Source of the DNA: Heterobilharzia americana
Lineage: Eukaryota; Platyhelminthes; Trematoda; Strigeidida; Schistosomatidae
Direction of reading: 5' to 3'
Assembly: GCA_944470555.2 (NCBI GenBank)
Contig: OX104134.1
Location: forward strand, 71,232,678-71,296,677
Length of the DNA stretch: 64,000 nt
Positions 27,801 to 42,775 of the stretch are shown here, in pieces. The translations under genes and the position numbers were made by a program. Below the pieces are notes generated by a model. That model was given only the letters and a program-made list of their open reading frames with translations. It had not been told where the DNA came from and did no database searches. Position 1 is the first letter of the stretch. Each line of letters starts with the position of its first letter.

Positions 27801-30800
27801 GAAAAAAACTACTTGAGATCCGTTTCTAAACATTTTATCTGCTATGAAATGCTCCTTTTGAAAGCCATCAATGTATCAAGATTGTAGGCTTGATTCCAAA
27901 ATCACAGGATTTATGTTGATGAACTGAGCACGACATCAATTCGCATCAAGGAATTATTTCATTCATTCAAATGTTTTCGGTTTTTCACAACTGAAAGAAT
28001 GGTTGGTTTGCGTTGAAAGCAGAAACTAGATTTAGAAAGCAAATTTAGTGACTTTTGATGAATATATACATATATTCGTGAGATTTCCTGAAGCTATCCT
28101 TCTCAAGCAGTAAGGAATTTAATATTTGATGATAAGATAGGGTCCTAAAGAAATAAGCCATCAGTGGTGTTAATGTCATGAATAAATAAATTTTAGAAGT
28201 CTAAAAGCGTAGCAGTAGTCCACAGCCCAACTATGTACAGAAATATACCGATACCTAGATCAACACTAAGCCACACATTGAGGTGCACGAATTGTCTCAT
28301 ATGTTTTTAACAGCACTAAAAGGGGAAATGACCAAAAATGCGAAAGTTAGGCGAAATGAGAGGCTGAAATAAAAGAGAAAGATAACTGAATGGTAATAAA
28401 GCATCCGTAATTTTAAAGATAATAGACAGTGAACATATCTGCACTACTGCAGTAGATTGTTAGCCACATTAGCGGCGGTCTGTGATTACTAGTGATTATC
28501 AGTTAGAAAACCTGCACTATCTTACTAACTCACACCGGCGGGCACTTGATGAATTCGAGGCATTTTTGGAACATATTCAGAACACTTACTGCAGTCTTCT
28601 TAGTTAGGAAAAGTACGCAACTAGAGAAAATCCTCTTTCTTTCTCAAAACTTTACAAATAACTTCGAAATTGCTCAATTGTATCCTTAAATACAAGTAAT
28701 ATTTCCAGAACCGTCATCATTAAAGTATGTAATCTCCCCAAACCGTTTGCCTTCATCTGTCATATCTCATGACACCGTAGTTGCAATGCTGTGAGTTTTG
28801 GGTATTGTATTCATCTTTTGATAGCTTATTGTTTACCGGTTGGCATTTGAGATGGTACAAACCAATAAATACCAAGCATTCATAATTTATTCATCCTTAT
28901 ATGTCGTTGGTAACCAGATGATTAGAGCTGGTACATGCCAGTCCTCGATCATGGTATTAAGTTCTATAAGCGTGCGATGCATGCAGAACGCATACTCATT
29001 TTTCTCACTCAAGGCCTGTAGAAGTTCCTGAATTTTATCATCGTCTCCATTCTCTGCCCTATTTGATACATGTTCTCGGAGTTTGCTAGAACCTCTCTCA
29101 GTAACAGAATAATTCGAAGAAATTTCAGTTTTCAGGGATTTTTTTTTGATTGACTCATTCGTAGCAACTTTTAGTAATTCTAGTGGTAACTGACAAACTA
29201 TGTGGCCTCCTTGGATTACCATCACATTAAATAACACATCCTCGTAAGCCGTAAAAATGTTTTCATTCGTTGGAGTAGACAGTTTTTTGAAGCATAACAT
29301 GCACACTGGACACTTCATCCCAACTTGGCAGCTGCATGGTAACTTCAAGCAAGGGAATATGACAAGTGTTGACTAAAGTGAATCACTTTTCAAAAGGTGC
29401 TGAGGAAAAGAGATCTGAGGAATATATTCTAGGTCGAAATCTTACTCATGTTTGGTATTTCATGGCTTCAACTCACTATCGAATGAACGAAACCTCAGTA
29501 TCTCATGCATTATTTTCGTAAAATTAATTCGATTGGTGCTATGTAATAAGGATTTATCACCTGGTGACTCTGTTAAACTTCTCTGCATACCGTATTCGGT
29601 CGAAGATAATGAGCTTAAAGTTTTGATACAATTAATCGAAGTAATTACCATCTATTAAATTTCGATAATCAAGCGGCACAACATACAGCGAACATATAAT
29701 GTTTTCCTGAAAAAAACTAGCGTCTTTTTCAATGTTTTAGGTATTCGTTGGTGTTTAGTCTTTACTTTACCATATGAACTCCTGATTTACTAAAATTATC
29801 TTTGCAAATAGAAATACACCAGATTCAGTATAAAATTTAGAATTTTTTTCAGGTTGGAGTTCATCATGAACTGACATCATTTGGAGGAACACTGGAAACC
29901 TGGGAGCGCTGGACAGTTGTTTCGTCCTAGCGCGACCTACATCCATTGCCATCGTTGAGTAACTGTCCCCATATTCAACTTGGTTGACTCCAGTGGTCGC
30001 AACTTCTCATAGAAACTTTAAGAATCACCACTTGAAGCTAGTCACCAATGAGTGTGAGGTGATTCTCGAAGTTTCAATGAGATGTTGTGAACAGTGGAGT
30101 CAACTAGGTCGAACATGAGGACATTTATTCAGTGATGACATTAAATGTAGGTCGCGCTATATCGTGGACTGTCAAAATTAGGAAATATGGACCACTGAAT
30201 TCCAACCCAGTGGCTCAATAGTAATATGCTGGCTGTGGGACCCGAAGCTCCTAGGTTCGGTCCCTGGCGGGGTCATAGGTGTAGGCTGCTGAGGAGTTCG
30301 ATACCAGGACGTAACACCTGTCTAGTGATCCCAGGATTTCAATGGTTCCCGCAACTGATATCAGCCCACTATGTTCACTACCTTTAAATTGAAATCCCCA
30401 TTCATCTCAAAAATTATTTATTTATTTAATTCTATTTACATTTGAAAGGCGCTGGATCAGCTGCCAACCCCTGTCCTGTGGAAAGTTCATCCATGCGAAT
30501 TACTCATTCGATTATGGAATGCCAATTGTACCAGGAGATGTGATCGGATGTTATTTAGAATTAATCCAGATGCTACTGAAGATAATAAACGTGTAAATAT
30601 ACACTACAGCTATAACGGTCGAATATTGCAAACACCAGACTATAAAGTTGATCAGACGCTTACGCCAAGTATGGCATTCTTCCCTGGTAAGTTATTGTTT
30701 CCAACCCTTCGTTTATTCACCACGCAGATAGTATATAATCTCTTGTAAAAAACATGGGATATTGGCTAATATGAAATTATGACTAAAGAAAAATGATACT

Positions 30801-33800
30801 GGCCAGCCAACTTTCTAGTGGTTTTTATCTTAACTATGGGGATAACCAGCTCTTTTGTTCATGCTAGTGCAAGTAGACTTCAGCCTGGTCTTCATTCTTG
30901 TTGGTCTCCAATATGGGTAATAATTGTATACAACAAGGTTAATAGGCTTATACTCGCTTGAATTGTACAGCGTTTTAAACATTGCCAACCCCAATATATC
31001 GTTCATATCTCTTTCTCTAAATTGAGAGGAAATTGAATTTATCTATTTTACTTGCAAAACGGCGACTACTGTGAAACTTTTTCTTAGAATTGGCTTGCCA
31101 ATAGCAGTAGCAACTTATTATACTACCATTTTAGAAACGATTGTATATGTATGTAATTGTTATCCTAGTGACCATTATGATTTCCTTCTGACAATCCAAT
31201 AAAACTGTAACAACTAGATTGTATTAAACTATAATTTCTTTTTCGCCTGTCATCAGCGGACTCACAGTTTCTACAATGATTTTTTTACATCATACGAAAA
31301 GTTGTAGACGGTCAAACTCAATTAATCAATATCACCAGTGTATCTTGAGCCTTTTGATTGTTTATTACTATGGAACCTTGTATTGTTATCATAGTAACCG
31401 CTAAAAATCAATCGAATTGAGGCTATGGTCAAAGAATTTAATTTTCTTAACTTTTGACATGACATGAAGTGAAATGAGTTTCTAAGTGAAAAGGTTGTTT
31501 ACTATATGTAGCTATCTACTTTAATTCAATTACCGGTCTTATTGCAGGGAGTAGTTTCCATTTACACTTTCTTTTAACGCAATAACAATTGATTTGTTAG
31601 GAAATAATGGATTTTTAGCTGATATAAAATTACAACTATCCTTCGTTTAAGTCTGTGCAATTTTCCGCAACCAGTTTTGCTCTTTTATTGTTTCTAATGT
31701 CAGTCTTAACAACTACATTAGTCACCTTTTACATCCGAGTACTATGAATAGGAAGTTCATATCAACCATTTAGTCCCTTCTAAGTTTTGTACGTTTAGGA
31801 TGCATTCTGTTTGGCTAACTTGCATATGATAATTCGAGACAGTATCGTTTTCTTTTTAGTGAAGTTGTTTGTTTTTAATCTCTCTGTAATGTGAACTTTT
31901 CTTGACATTTTTTACGTTAGCACTCTTTCAATTGATTATCTTTTTGCAGCTGTTTCATTAAAAATGCTAGAGTTGAATTAAATTTCGGTGATAAACCATT
32001 TAGTTTCCCTCCGAAAACCACAGCTTTATCTGGTAAACCTTGGTTAGCAGTATCGCATGTTCCAAGCCCTTTAGTTATTTGCAATCAAAATGTTGGCTGG
32101 CGTGTCAATCCAAATGATGTAACATCGAGTACAAACTTGTTAGTTTCGCCAAATGGTCGATTTGTACAGGCTGTAGAAAATACTGGATGGCAAGGCTTCC
32201 GAGTAAATAAGGTAAGTATACGTTTTCTGCATAATATTAAGTTAGGTGGAACTAGTTGAGGAATACCGAGACAAAACCCACTTTGCATTCTTGATATCCC
32301 TCACAGTTTTCGTATACATTTCCATTCCATCACATCTTCACATGATGCTTAATCATCCATAATCAACAATTAGTACAGTTTACCCAAGTGATTGCTTGCA
32401 TAAATAGGATGGAATTCCTGTGTGGAAAAGATGCATGTTTTTTACATAATAAGCCCGGAAAGTTTGAAAGCAGTCACCATTAAAATAGTTTCTCCAAAAC
32501 GTTTTGTTGCTCCATATGCTTCAAGAGGCTAATAACATCGGGCAAGATGGCTTAGGTAACAACCTTTCAGATACTTTCGTTAAAGTTTGCTATTGTCTTA
32601 TGTAAAGAATTTAATATCATTTATTACATTGACGAAATGAAGCTTACTTTTAGGTGAACAGACAAGGTAAATGAGAAATACGAATTCCTTGAATACTTTC
32701 TACAAACATACATCTGTCGGATATGTTCATTAAGGGTGAGACTGGTTATCAACACTGCATTCATCATCCAATGTAATTGCATTTATTTCCTGAAAGACAC
32801 TGATTGGTTAGCCCACATTAATTCGAACCAAAGTATTTGTTTGAGTGATGTATTTTGGAGTTTTATTATTCCACAACCATTCAAACGACAAGTCATCTGA
32901 ATTACAATTGTCCGCATTATCTTGTATCACTCTCAGCTACTGTCTTATAGAAGAAAACCATCGCTTATATTTGAGTAGATGCGTATCGTTGTGAGGAAGC
33001 GAGGAACTTGTACCACTTGTATAGTGTCAAAGGACCAGTTTTTGAGGACTGAAAAACTTCATAAAATAGCTAAGAATTTTATTAGGGAATTAGATTTTTA
33101 ATTATTTATATAGCTACTGGAAAATGAAAACACTGACATTGTACTTTTGCACTGCTATCTGTACGTTATTCATTACTTCATAACTATTTTCATTACCTAT
33201 AGCATCGAAAAATAGCAAATAAAATTACACCTATGCAATTATTTAAGCTTGAATTTCCGCATATTTTCGATAAAATCAAACAATAAATTCCTACTATCCA
33301 CAATTTGAAATGAGCTTCTGTAGTCATATACGTATACTTTAGAATAACCTATAGTCGAGTACATAAATTCCGTACGGAGAATAGCTATGTTTTAATTTCA
33401 TCCCTATTACGAATACACTATGCATTTCTTGATACCTTATCAGTGTTAAGTCACACTCACTTTATCATGTTATACAAAATTCCGTTACATTTTAGATAGT
33501 TCAATAGTCTTAACCCTTATAGCTGATAGTGCTGTAACCCTTGAAACCAAAGTATTTTTTCTTATCCATAAGTGTTCAAATTCAACATTAAAGATAACTG
33601 CAAAATATTCACTTTTAGGACCTTTTCTAGTCTATGGGTACGCTCATGTTATCCAAAACAGTCTTATAAGGTGGTTGATTATAACCATCATAGCTTCGGA
33701 ATAACTTTCCGATTGTAATGTAACACAACATCTAGGTAAAAAGTGGATATGGTTTGATCACGTTCAAAAACTAAACCAGTGGCCCCAGTGAATATTTTCT

Positions 33801-36800
33801 TTCACAATTCAAAGCCAAATAAACGCAAAATTGTACAGAACAAAATTTAATGCATGACCAAAATTATGTACGAAACTTGACATGTATTTTCCACTAATTA
33901 CCTTTTATTTTCCTAAAACAGCAGGAATCTCATCCAATTTATTTAATCCAATAATTATATTCATACAATAGGGAATACTTGGTGATCGAGCCTATTATTA
34001 TGAAGTGAGAATTGTTGAAGACTCTGGATTGGCACGTATCGGTTGGTCGTTTGAAAATGGATCATTAGATCTTGGCGTCGATTGTTTTGGCTATGGTTAT
34101 GGCGCTGATCGAGATGGCTTTGGTATTAATGGTTCACAAGGGAAAAAGCTTCATGGAGACATCATTGAAAACTATGGTGAAGTAAGTCCTTTCGGTAATA
34201 GATTACTTCTAATTTAAACTATACACCTAGTTTGTACCTTTAAGATAACTAGACGTGTGACTTTTTTTAAAAGATTTATCGCAGTAAGTTAAGATGAAAA
34301 TAAATTATTTCGTAAATTCATCAAATTACCAAAAAACGAGGCTTAAGTTACATATATGTCTTTCCAGTTCCTTGTTTTTATCAGTGTCAAAAACTTTTGA
34401 AGTACGTAAAGATTCAGCTTTGCCTTTAGTAATTCACATCTGTATTAAGAGAAAGGTGAACCACTTTACTTACGGCTAAAGCAGATGGTAAGCGGAGTAT
34501 ATCTTCGCTTTTTATCATGTTTATCAACGTCAAAAGAGCACTAGCTGCACTGCGATTATATTTCATTCCCCTTGAGAGTTGATTAAGATGACTGATTACA
34601 TTTTTAAACAGATGAAAGCAATCAGTTACATAATTACGTTATTTTACAGAAAAGTACTTGACGTAGACTAAGAAGAAGTTAAACTTCAATCTTGTGGGAT
34701 CCATGGTGGATTAATGTGTAATGAGAAGGTTTCCTAAATTTCGGAAATTCTGAATGTTCTTGTAGAAAATAATGAGGAAAAAGATAACTTTAACAATTTA
34801 GACATATGTTAGGTAAAACCAGTCGAGATATTACTTTTTTTAAAAATACTTTACTTGATAATGGAAAAGTCCTCACTATTTACCTTGCTCACGGAGACGC
34901 TAATGAGTGTCTGTTTTCTATAAATGTATATATCTGTCTATGAATTACCTCTGTCCAATACTAAAATGAATCTTTTCTTAGAATTCGGATAATCTTCAAC
35001 TGCTTATCCGAAGACGAATCTCTTATAAGAGGAACGCATTCTTCAAACTAAGCTAAGTTTGTCTATATGTCCGAAAAAAATACAGAGGAATCTGACAATC
35101 TCAATCCAGTTTTAAGTACATTCGGCATACCCTTTTATTTCACATATCGTTACTTGAATACACTTGGTGGATTATCAGTATGAAAAATTAAATATACTAT
35201 CGAATTTTACTTTTAAAAAGTGATCATGAACTATTCATAATAAATAAACTTGCGCATAATCAGCTTGACTAATGTAATGTGGAAAGGGATCGGTGAATAA
35301 GAATATTTCATTTCTTGGTTAATTCACCATATATAGGATATTCATTTCACTTTGAAGTAAAGAATCACTTGGATGCAAAATAATGAAGGTAGGTAAGGCA
35401 CTGAAATCCTGTCGATCTGGTCTAAATCTTATAACACAATGAGGCTTTGAATAAGTGAGGAAAAACTGCGGAAAATGCAGTTCATTTTCTCTACTTTTGA
35501 CTTAGAGGTAATTACAAGTTATGCTTAGGTTAAATACGAAATAAAATTACTTGGATACACACATCTTTGTGTATGATTCATTCACAGACTGATAGAATTT
35601 ATTAACTTGAGAAAATCAAATGCAAAGCCAGAAATGATCAGCACAGGACATCAAGGCAATTGTGGATCTCAAATAAGATATAATGAATCAAAATCAGAGT
35701 TCAAAATAAAGTTTTCACTTGTAGAGGAATGAAAAAGGGTAAACATTAAAGTAGGGTCAAACTAAATCCAATCGACTCAGACTAAGTGACGTATAGAACA
35801 AAACAGAAAGTAGAAGATAAGCAAATTATATTCAGCTAAACGATAATTTTATTAGCTCTTACAACAACCGACACACACAGTTTCAACTGTCCAGATAGAA
35901 CCAACTTCTAAGTGTCACAGTAACTCAGTCCTTACGTGGTTCGATTAGTCTTTGAAATAGTTCACCGTCAAACAATATGACTGTAAGGAAATACAGGTAG
36001 GGGAACGAAGACCTGGAAAAAACTTTAGTTTTAACTAAAAAGTGTTCGATCATTGTATACAACATCATTTTTCAGAAAGTTAACTTTGGACAGTGAAAAT
36101 GGTTCACATCATCATCATTTACTGTAAAGACAGATGTGGAGTTTTCAGGAGTGAATCTCAGAAAAAGCATAGAATTTCTACTCCAGCTGTAAATTAACTT
36201 TAGCGAAAGTATGGAAATTATCATTTAGTCACTAGATAGCAACGTTCTATTATATACAGTCGCCAAAAAGTAGAACATAACTTTCATAGTTGAAATTTTA
36301 GGGTGAAAAGTTAATGGTGTTTAGAAAGACACATATAGTATCACTTCTTGAAATTGTCGACCATATTCCATATTCATTCAACAGCAATAAAAAGAATTAG
36401 TGAGATAATGCAAGTAAGTATACGGAGGTAATGTTTGTTTCACAATTCATAAAGAGCTTCGGATTCAGACACCTTCAGGGAGCCTAGGGGTTGAAGATTT
36501 GAATGTCAGTTAGAAATGGCATCAAGTAAACGCTTCTTATTCGATTTTGAAATATCAGCAGCAAGCCTATATAAGCCTCTAGAGCCGATTAGTAATTTTC
36601 AAAAAGTGGGAATAGATTACATGTATAATAGGATGAAACAAACTGTGCCAAAAGATATCGTCATGAAAACTGACAACCATTGAAGCTTTTCTCACATATT
36701 TCCTAATTTGACCTGGATGTCATGATAGTGGATTCTTTTGATCACTGCACGGATAAAGTTTGGTGATCGATTTTTGTATTTAACTGTAATTGGGTCTCTA

Positions 36801-39800
36801 ACGTTGTTCATCTCCTTGTTTTCCCTTTTTACCGTATAAGGTTCTTATGTCAAAAAGGATAGTTGTCGATACTCCGTAAGGCATGTACCAAATGGCTAAG
36901 TAAGCTAACCATTACAGATTTCTTGGACAGATTGGTTGCTTAAGCTATTCTTTGGGTAGCTGATAAGTAAGAGAAAAAATTGGTCACTTTGTTCCCCAAG
37001 AAAGCATAAAACCAATGTTTAAGCAAGAGCTAACTGTTTATGTGGCCTAGCTAGCTAACGTTTCTTATTGGGTTTTGAAATAGATATTTATTCACTATTA
37101 TAGGAGTAAAACTCCAGCACTTTGGTAGGTTGTGATTCTAATTTAGTTTGTTTATTAGAAATGTCACACAGGGAACAAATATCACTTGCCGGATCACGTT
37201 TTGGACACGATTTACGTGATATGTATATGAACGATAAATTGTGTCCGAAACGTTGTCCAGTAAATGATACTGTTTCACTGTGTGACAGTTCTAATAAACA
37301 CACTAGAAGGAGATATTGATTACCTTATCTTACTTTTCACTGTATGGTAATACCTGGAGTTTAACGTTATTTTTTGAGATTAGTGGCATTTTACATGGTA
37401 AGCTACAGTGAAAACAGTATTAGGACAAGACTGATTCCTTACCCAATGGTAACAGATTACCATCAAAAGATTTATCATCATCTGACCTCTCGGTGTTGTT
37501 CAAACGTGATGACGGAAAGTGACTACAGAACATCACAGAATATTCAAATTTAAGTCTCGACGTTAGATGTAGGGAATCGATTTACAAACAGTCGACGTTT
37601 CGAACCCCTTTAAAGCGTATTTCAATGCAGGTATATCCAAATATATTGCATGAACCGACCAAACTCGTAGTAGCACTCTTAGACATAATTCGGAATTGTT
37701 TACTTGTTAATAATAGTCTAAGTGAATATCGTTATGAAACTGTGAAGTCATAGCCCATCGGGTTAAGCTGGTAAGATCCTGGAAATGAGTGATGAACACA
37801 AATCCAGCTCTGTTCATTTCCGTCTAGACTATTGAGCATTCATATTAGGTCCTTACACACGAACTACCACTCGTAGCGTAGTAAACAAAAATGGTCCAGG
37901 TTACTGATTTACAGTTCCAAGCAGGCTGTAAATTATTCAAATACAAGAAATTCGTTTCATTATCAACGTAAATAAGCTAATAAAAGAGTAAATTATGATG
38001 ACTGTTAATGCCGGTGGTATTCGACACTAAACTATCATTGCCTAAAAATTACAAATCTCTATTACTTACTGCACTACTATATGGTCGTTTCATTTATATT
38101 CAACATGAAATGCAACAACAATCAACTAAATATTCTAGTCCACCTAAATTTGTTCATGACTGTGACCAGTTTCAAAGGCAACAGATAGGTTATTATGAAG
38201 TAAGACATAGACAATGTAAAAACAGCTTCTTTCTCATTATATTTTTTCACTATATTTTAACACGGTTACTATTTGAAACAAATTTTTGTTTGGACAAAAC
38301 AATTAGTCACCTAAGCAAACCATAAATGGTGGGTTCTTTTCTAACTGTGGTACAAAGCAAAATAAAGTTGATATCAAAAACTAAATTTATTCGCGTACAG
38401 ATTAGCAGACATTTTACGTATACGTTAAGTCACAAATTTAGTTCACGATGATTTCATAAAGCCAAGTAAGCCCCACTTGAACTATCACAATGCTAATTTG
38501 TTCGAGATTCACCACTTTCTGGCAGTCATATCTAACTGGTAGCACTAGAAGGGCAGATTTCATTAGTTTATGGTTGACATTAATCCAAGTTGATGTCAGA
38601 TACCTTTGGGAGGCGCTGAAAATAAATAATGCATTTGGTTGACCCACTCGTTGAAAACCTCACTTTAGATATCAATCATCAACGACAGTTTATGTTTCAG
38701 TAACTTTCTTACATTTCCAATGTGACCAGTTATCTGATGAAATGAAATATATACTCTTTTTAACATCTAGGACCTTTAAGTGACACACGGTGTTAACACT
38801 CAATATTATCTCTTTACGAAGTCTACCAATGACCACATCCCTGTATTCTTTTATGAAAAGGTGCTTAACATAGTCACAAACCATATAGTGTACAAATCAT
38901 GTTGAAGATTGGAGATTCCGTTTTGAACATTCTGCCAACTTAGCACTGGCTTGACGTTGGTGTTGAAAATCCGGATCTTGTTCCGCATGCTGAGTGCAAA
39001 AGATCAGCATGCGGAACAAGATCCGGATTTTCAACACCAACGTCAAGCCAGTGCTTCTGTATGGTTCAGAGACTTGGCGCGTTACGAAAGGGATTTCCAA
39101 TAAACTACAGACATTCATCAACAACTGCTTACGCTCGCTACTGAAGATCAGATGGCCAGAATAATAAGAATAAGCAACAAGGAGCTCTGGGAACGAACCA
39201 ACCAAGAACCGATCACCCAACAAATATGCAGGAGGAAGTGGAGATGGATTGGGCATACACTGAGAAAGCCGACTGAGGACATCACGCGTCAGGCCCTGGA
39301 GTGGAATCCCCAAGGGAAGCGACGAGTTGGGAGTCCAAGGTGAGGGTGACATGGAGGAGATCGTGCGAGGAGGAAATGAGAGGTTATGGACAGTCGTGGA
39401 GCCAGGTTGAAAAGATTGCAGAGAAGAGAGTGAAATGGAGATGTGCTACTGAAGCCCTATGTTCCACTAGGAACCCAAGGGACTAATAATAATAATAATA
39501 ATAATATCATAGTTATTAGTCATTCGGTAATTGTTTTCATCAGTTTTTTCGAGCTTCAGTGATATCGTCTTTATCAAAAGTCCTCACTTTGTCAAATACC
39601 TTACATTTTAACTGCATGAAATCGAATATTTCGTAATTGTTATTCAGCTTGTGAAGTGTCACAAATTAGATTCATAAGACACTTCGGAAAAAAGATAAAT
39701 ATCCCGAGGTAAAATATGGTAAGTTGTCGGCTTTATTGCTTATCTGAATCAAAAACCCTATAAGGTGTACAAATTACAAATTAGAAGAAGCTCTCAAATT

Positions 39801-42736
39801 TTAACTGTTCAATTTTGAATACAGTCTATCCATCAAGTTGATGTGCGACCTATAAGCTATACAAAGGGCCACTCCAATTCGGTGAATTTCAGTATTGGAT
39901 GTTATAAGACTTTTGGCAGAAAGCACGGTTGCTTAACCTAAGTCTCTTTATCGATGGCAATAATCTAAAAACTTCTTGTAATCACATCCGAGTTCTAGAA
40001 CTCATTGGAAAGGGAAAATTTGATCAATACATCATTTTTTTGTTCCCCAGATACGGTAGGGCAACAGATGAGTACTGATCCTAGGATCTTAAATACCGTA
40101 TGAATCAAGTTGATACGTCTGTGTTGGCCAAGAGATGACTTTCTTCCTTACTTATTACTAAATTAGTATGATCAGCTATGCAGACTAACTGGACGGGATC
40201 ATCTAAAATTATCATACACTAGCTAGTACTTTTGACTTTAGTCAGTCATGACTGATTGCAGGTATTAGGAATACTATCAGTCAGTCAGTTTACGTTTAAA
40301 CTGTCGTCATCCCTCATCGTCATCAGATCCAGCCGAAATGAATCTCTTCGTATCAACTAACGGGAGCTGGGATACTAACATTGCACTTAATCAAGGTTTA
40401 CTGCTACCAAAGTACTAACTGTGAACAATCCTGTAATATAATAGTATAATAATAATAATATAATAATAATATAATAGTATAAAAATAGATTTCTAGACAC
40501 ACTCGTCTGCCATGTTAAACGGCCAAAAATTAGTAAAATTCTTATTCTGATTATTATGACAGATATATGAAAATCCGAACCAGTTATAAATACTTATCAA
40601 TCATACACTTCTGTCCTTTTAAGGACCTGAGTAAAGCAAAAACACCAATAGTAGCAGAACTAGCATTCATGAATGTTCGCACCTCTCAAAACATCCCGAA
40701 GGATTTGAGTCCTAAAGATCCATAAGACTTGAATTGAGCAATCGCTGGTCACTAACTTGATATTCGGCATAGTGTTAATGTGTCGTAATCGTTCAGTGAT
40801 CAATAAACAAAAAATGAAATTCAACCTCTTGCGAGTTGCTGAAGTAATCACAATTAAAAGACGTAAACCTGATCTACGTATTCAAAAATATACCATTGTC
40901 AATCTTGGTTCACATTTATAACTTCAGTTTGCGAAATTTGTACCAATAAAATCCAGTGACTTCATGACTATCTGTGTTTCAGTTTTCTCTCCTATAACAT
41001 AATTTAAAACCTACTCTCACTTTCTGGGTTGCGCTCATTTTGTAATTCAATATTATGAAAATCAGTGTACCTTTTATTACAGTTACTTATTCATCAAATC
41101 ATTTCTTGCCAATTCGAACATAACATTGTTTGCAACTTTCTCCGAATCTCTACTATCTTTTCTAGAATGTTCACTGTATCATTGTATAAAAAGGTGACCT
41201 TTGAGCAGTTTTCACAACTTTATCGAATTTCATCAATTTCAGTCAGCCTACATCTTTATTATCTTCCATTTTATTGGAAATATTCTTGCAGATTTATATA
41301 AGTACATTTTATGCTTTATTTTCATTTTCAACATAATATTCCATTGGTTTTAAAGCAACTGGGAAAGATTTAAAAATGTATACATACTAATTCCTCTGCT
41401 ATTTTTCTTCTTGCCTTATACACATTGTTGTTTACGAGGTTGAAATGTGCGTAAGAGTATACATATACACAAGAGTTCAATTAAAATGAAGAAATTTAAT
41501 TTCTATTCATCCCCGATCAAGACTGCTCCTTTAACTTTCACGATGACTAAACATACTGCACACAGTTCAGAGCTTCGTGTATGTTAATATATATTTCAAA
41601 GGTTACACTGATTTTTGCTTTTACGCCTAATGTGTTTATGATCTAACCAATATTATGTTTACAAGAAAACCTCTTTCAGTTGGAAGAATATCCATTGCTA
41701 TTTGAATGTTTTCGTATATACAGGGTGCGAAATAAGTTATTACTATGATGATCTGCACCATTACTTTTGGAATCATGCTTCGAAGATTATACCATATCAG
41801 AATTACATTTCACAGTTGAACCAAAACTGAACTTTATTTTAACCGTCCTTAGAGAGCTCCATTAGCCATACTTCAAACAAATTATTTCTTCTGAAAGTGC
41901 TCACTTACTTGTTACACACGCGCCATAACTTTCGGATAATGATGAAATCATAGATCTTATATTTTGGCAATCGTCTGTTTTAACCAGCAGACGATTAAAA
42001 AGACTATTTTTTATAAAGCCGTGCTGAATACTATGAATAAATAATTCCGAACGAAATATTCATCGAGTTACGGTCAGCTTTTCTTATTTACGTTCAAACG
42101 CAATATATTTTGGGAGGATTCGGTGAGGAGACACACAAAGTTTACAAGACATAAATTGGAAAGATAACATTAAATTCGTACTCTTTTTCCAAACTACTCA
42201 TGAGTAAAATAAACATTTGAGCATAAGAATTCATCGCAATAATAGTAATGTTTCACGGGTGTTTATCTGTTATTAAGTCTAAGGGGTGTGCATCAGGTTC
42301 CTTTTATATCTGCAGCCTCCACTTTTTATCTCCAAAGTGACTTGATATAGCCTGAATTATGCATGTATGGACGTTACTACAATGACCTCGTAATTCCACC
42401 CGTTGTTGGTTACTCACTTCCTCGATAAACGGAAAAAGCTGTAATGGAACAGAAGGAGTATTCACAACGTCAACGGCCACCTGAATAATACATAAAAATT
42501 ACTAGTTTCTTTATGTGTTATGGTGGCTTAGGCTACTTTCAGTCTTGAAAAACTTAAACTTTATTGATTTTTCGTCTCTGCAACCAACCTGATACTGACA
42601 CGTCGGTCCACGTGAAATTCAAATCACTACTATGTGATGAATGCGACTAACTACCAAAGGTCAGGATTATGCATTTGTAATGGATGGATTTCTGTTTCTG
42701 TGCCCTATGCAACTTCTGTTTGGCATTACTCTGCTA

Positions 42737-42775
<39 letters not shown>

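Larger units (their letters stand above)
27472..30448 (+). other. Intron 4 of the SPRY gene, content overview
   Basis: A 3 kb intron. In 27480-28880 nothing beyond AT-rich spacer is seen. It then holds the - strand decayed frame (28887-29651), a SINE palindrome (29850-30170) and SINE S8 (30205-30413). Confidence 0.5.
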
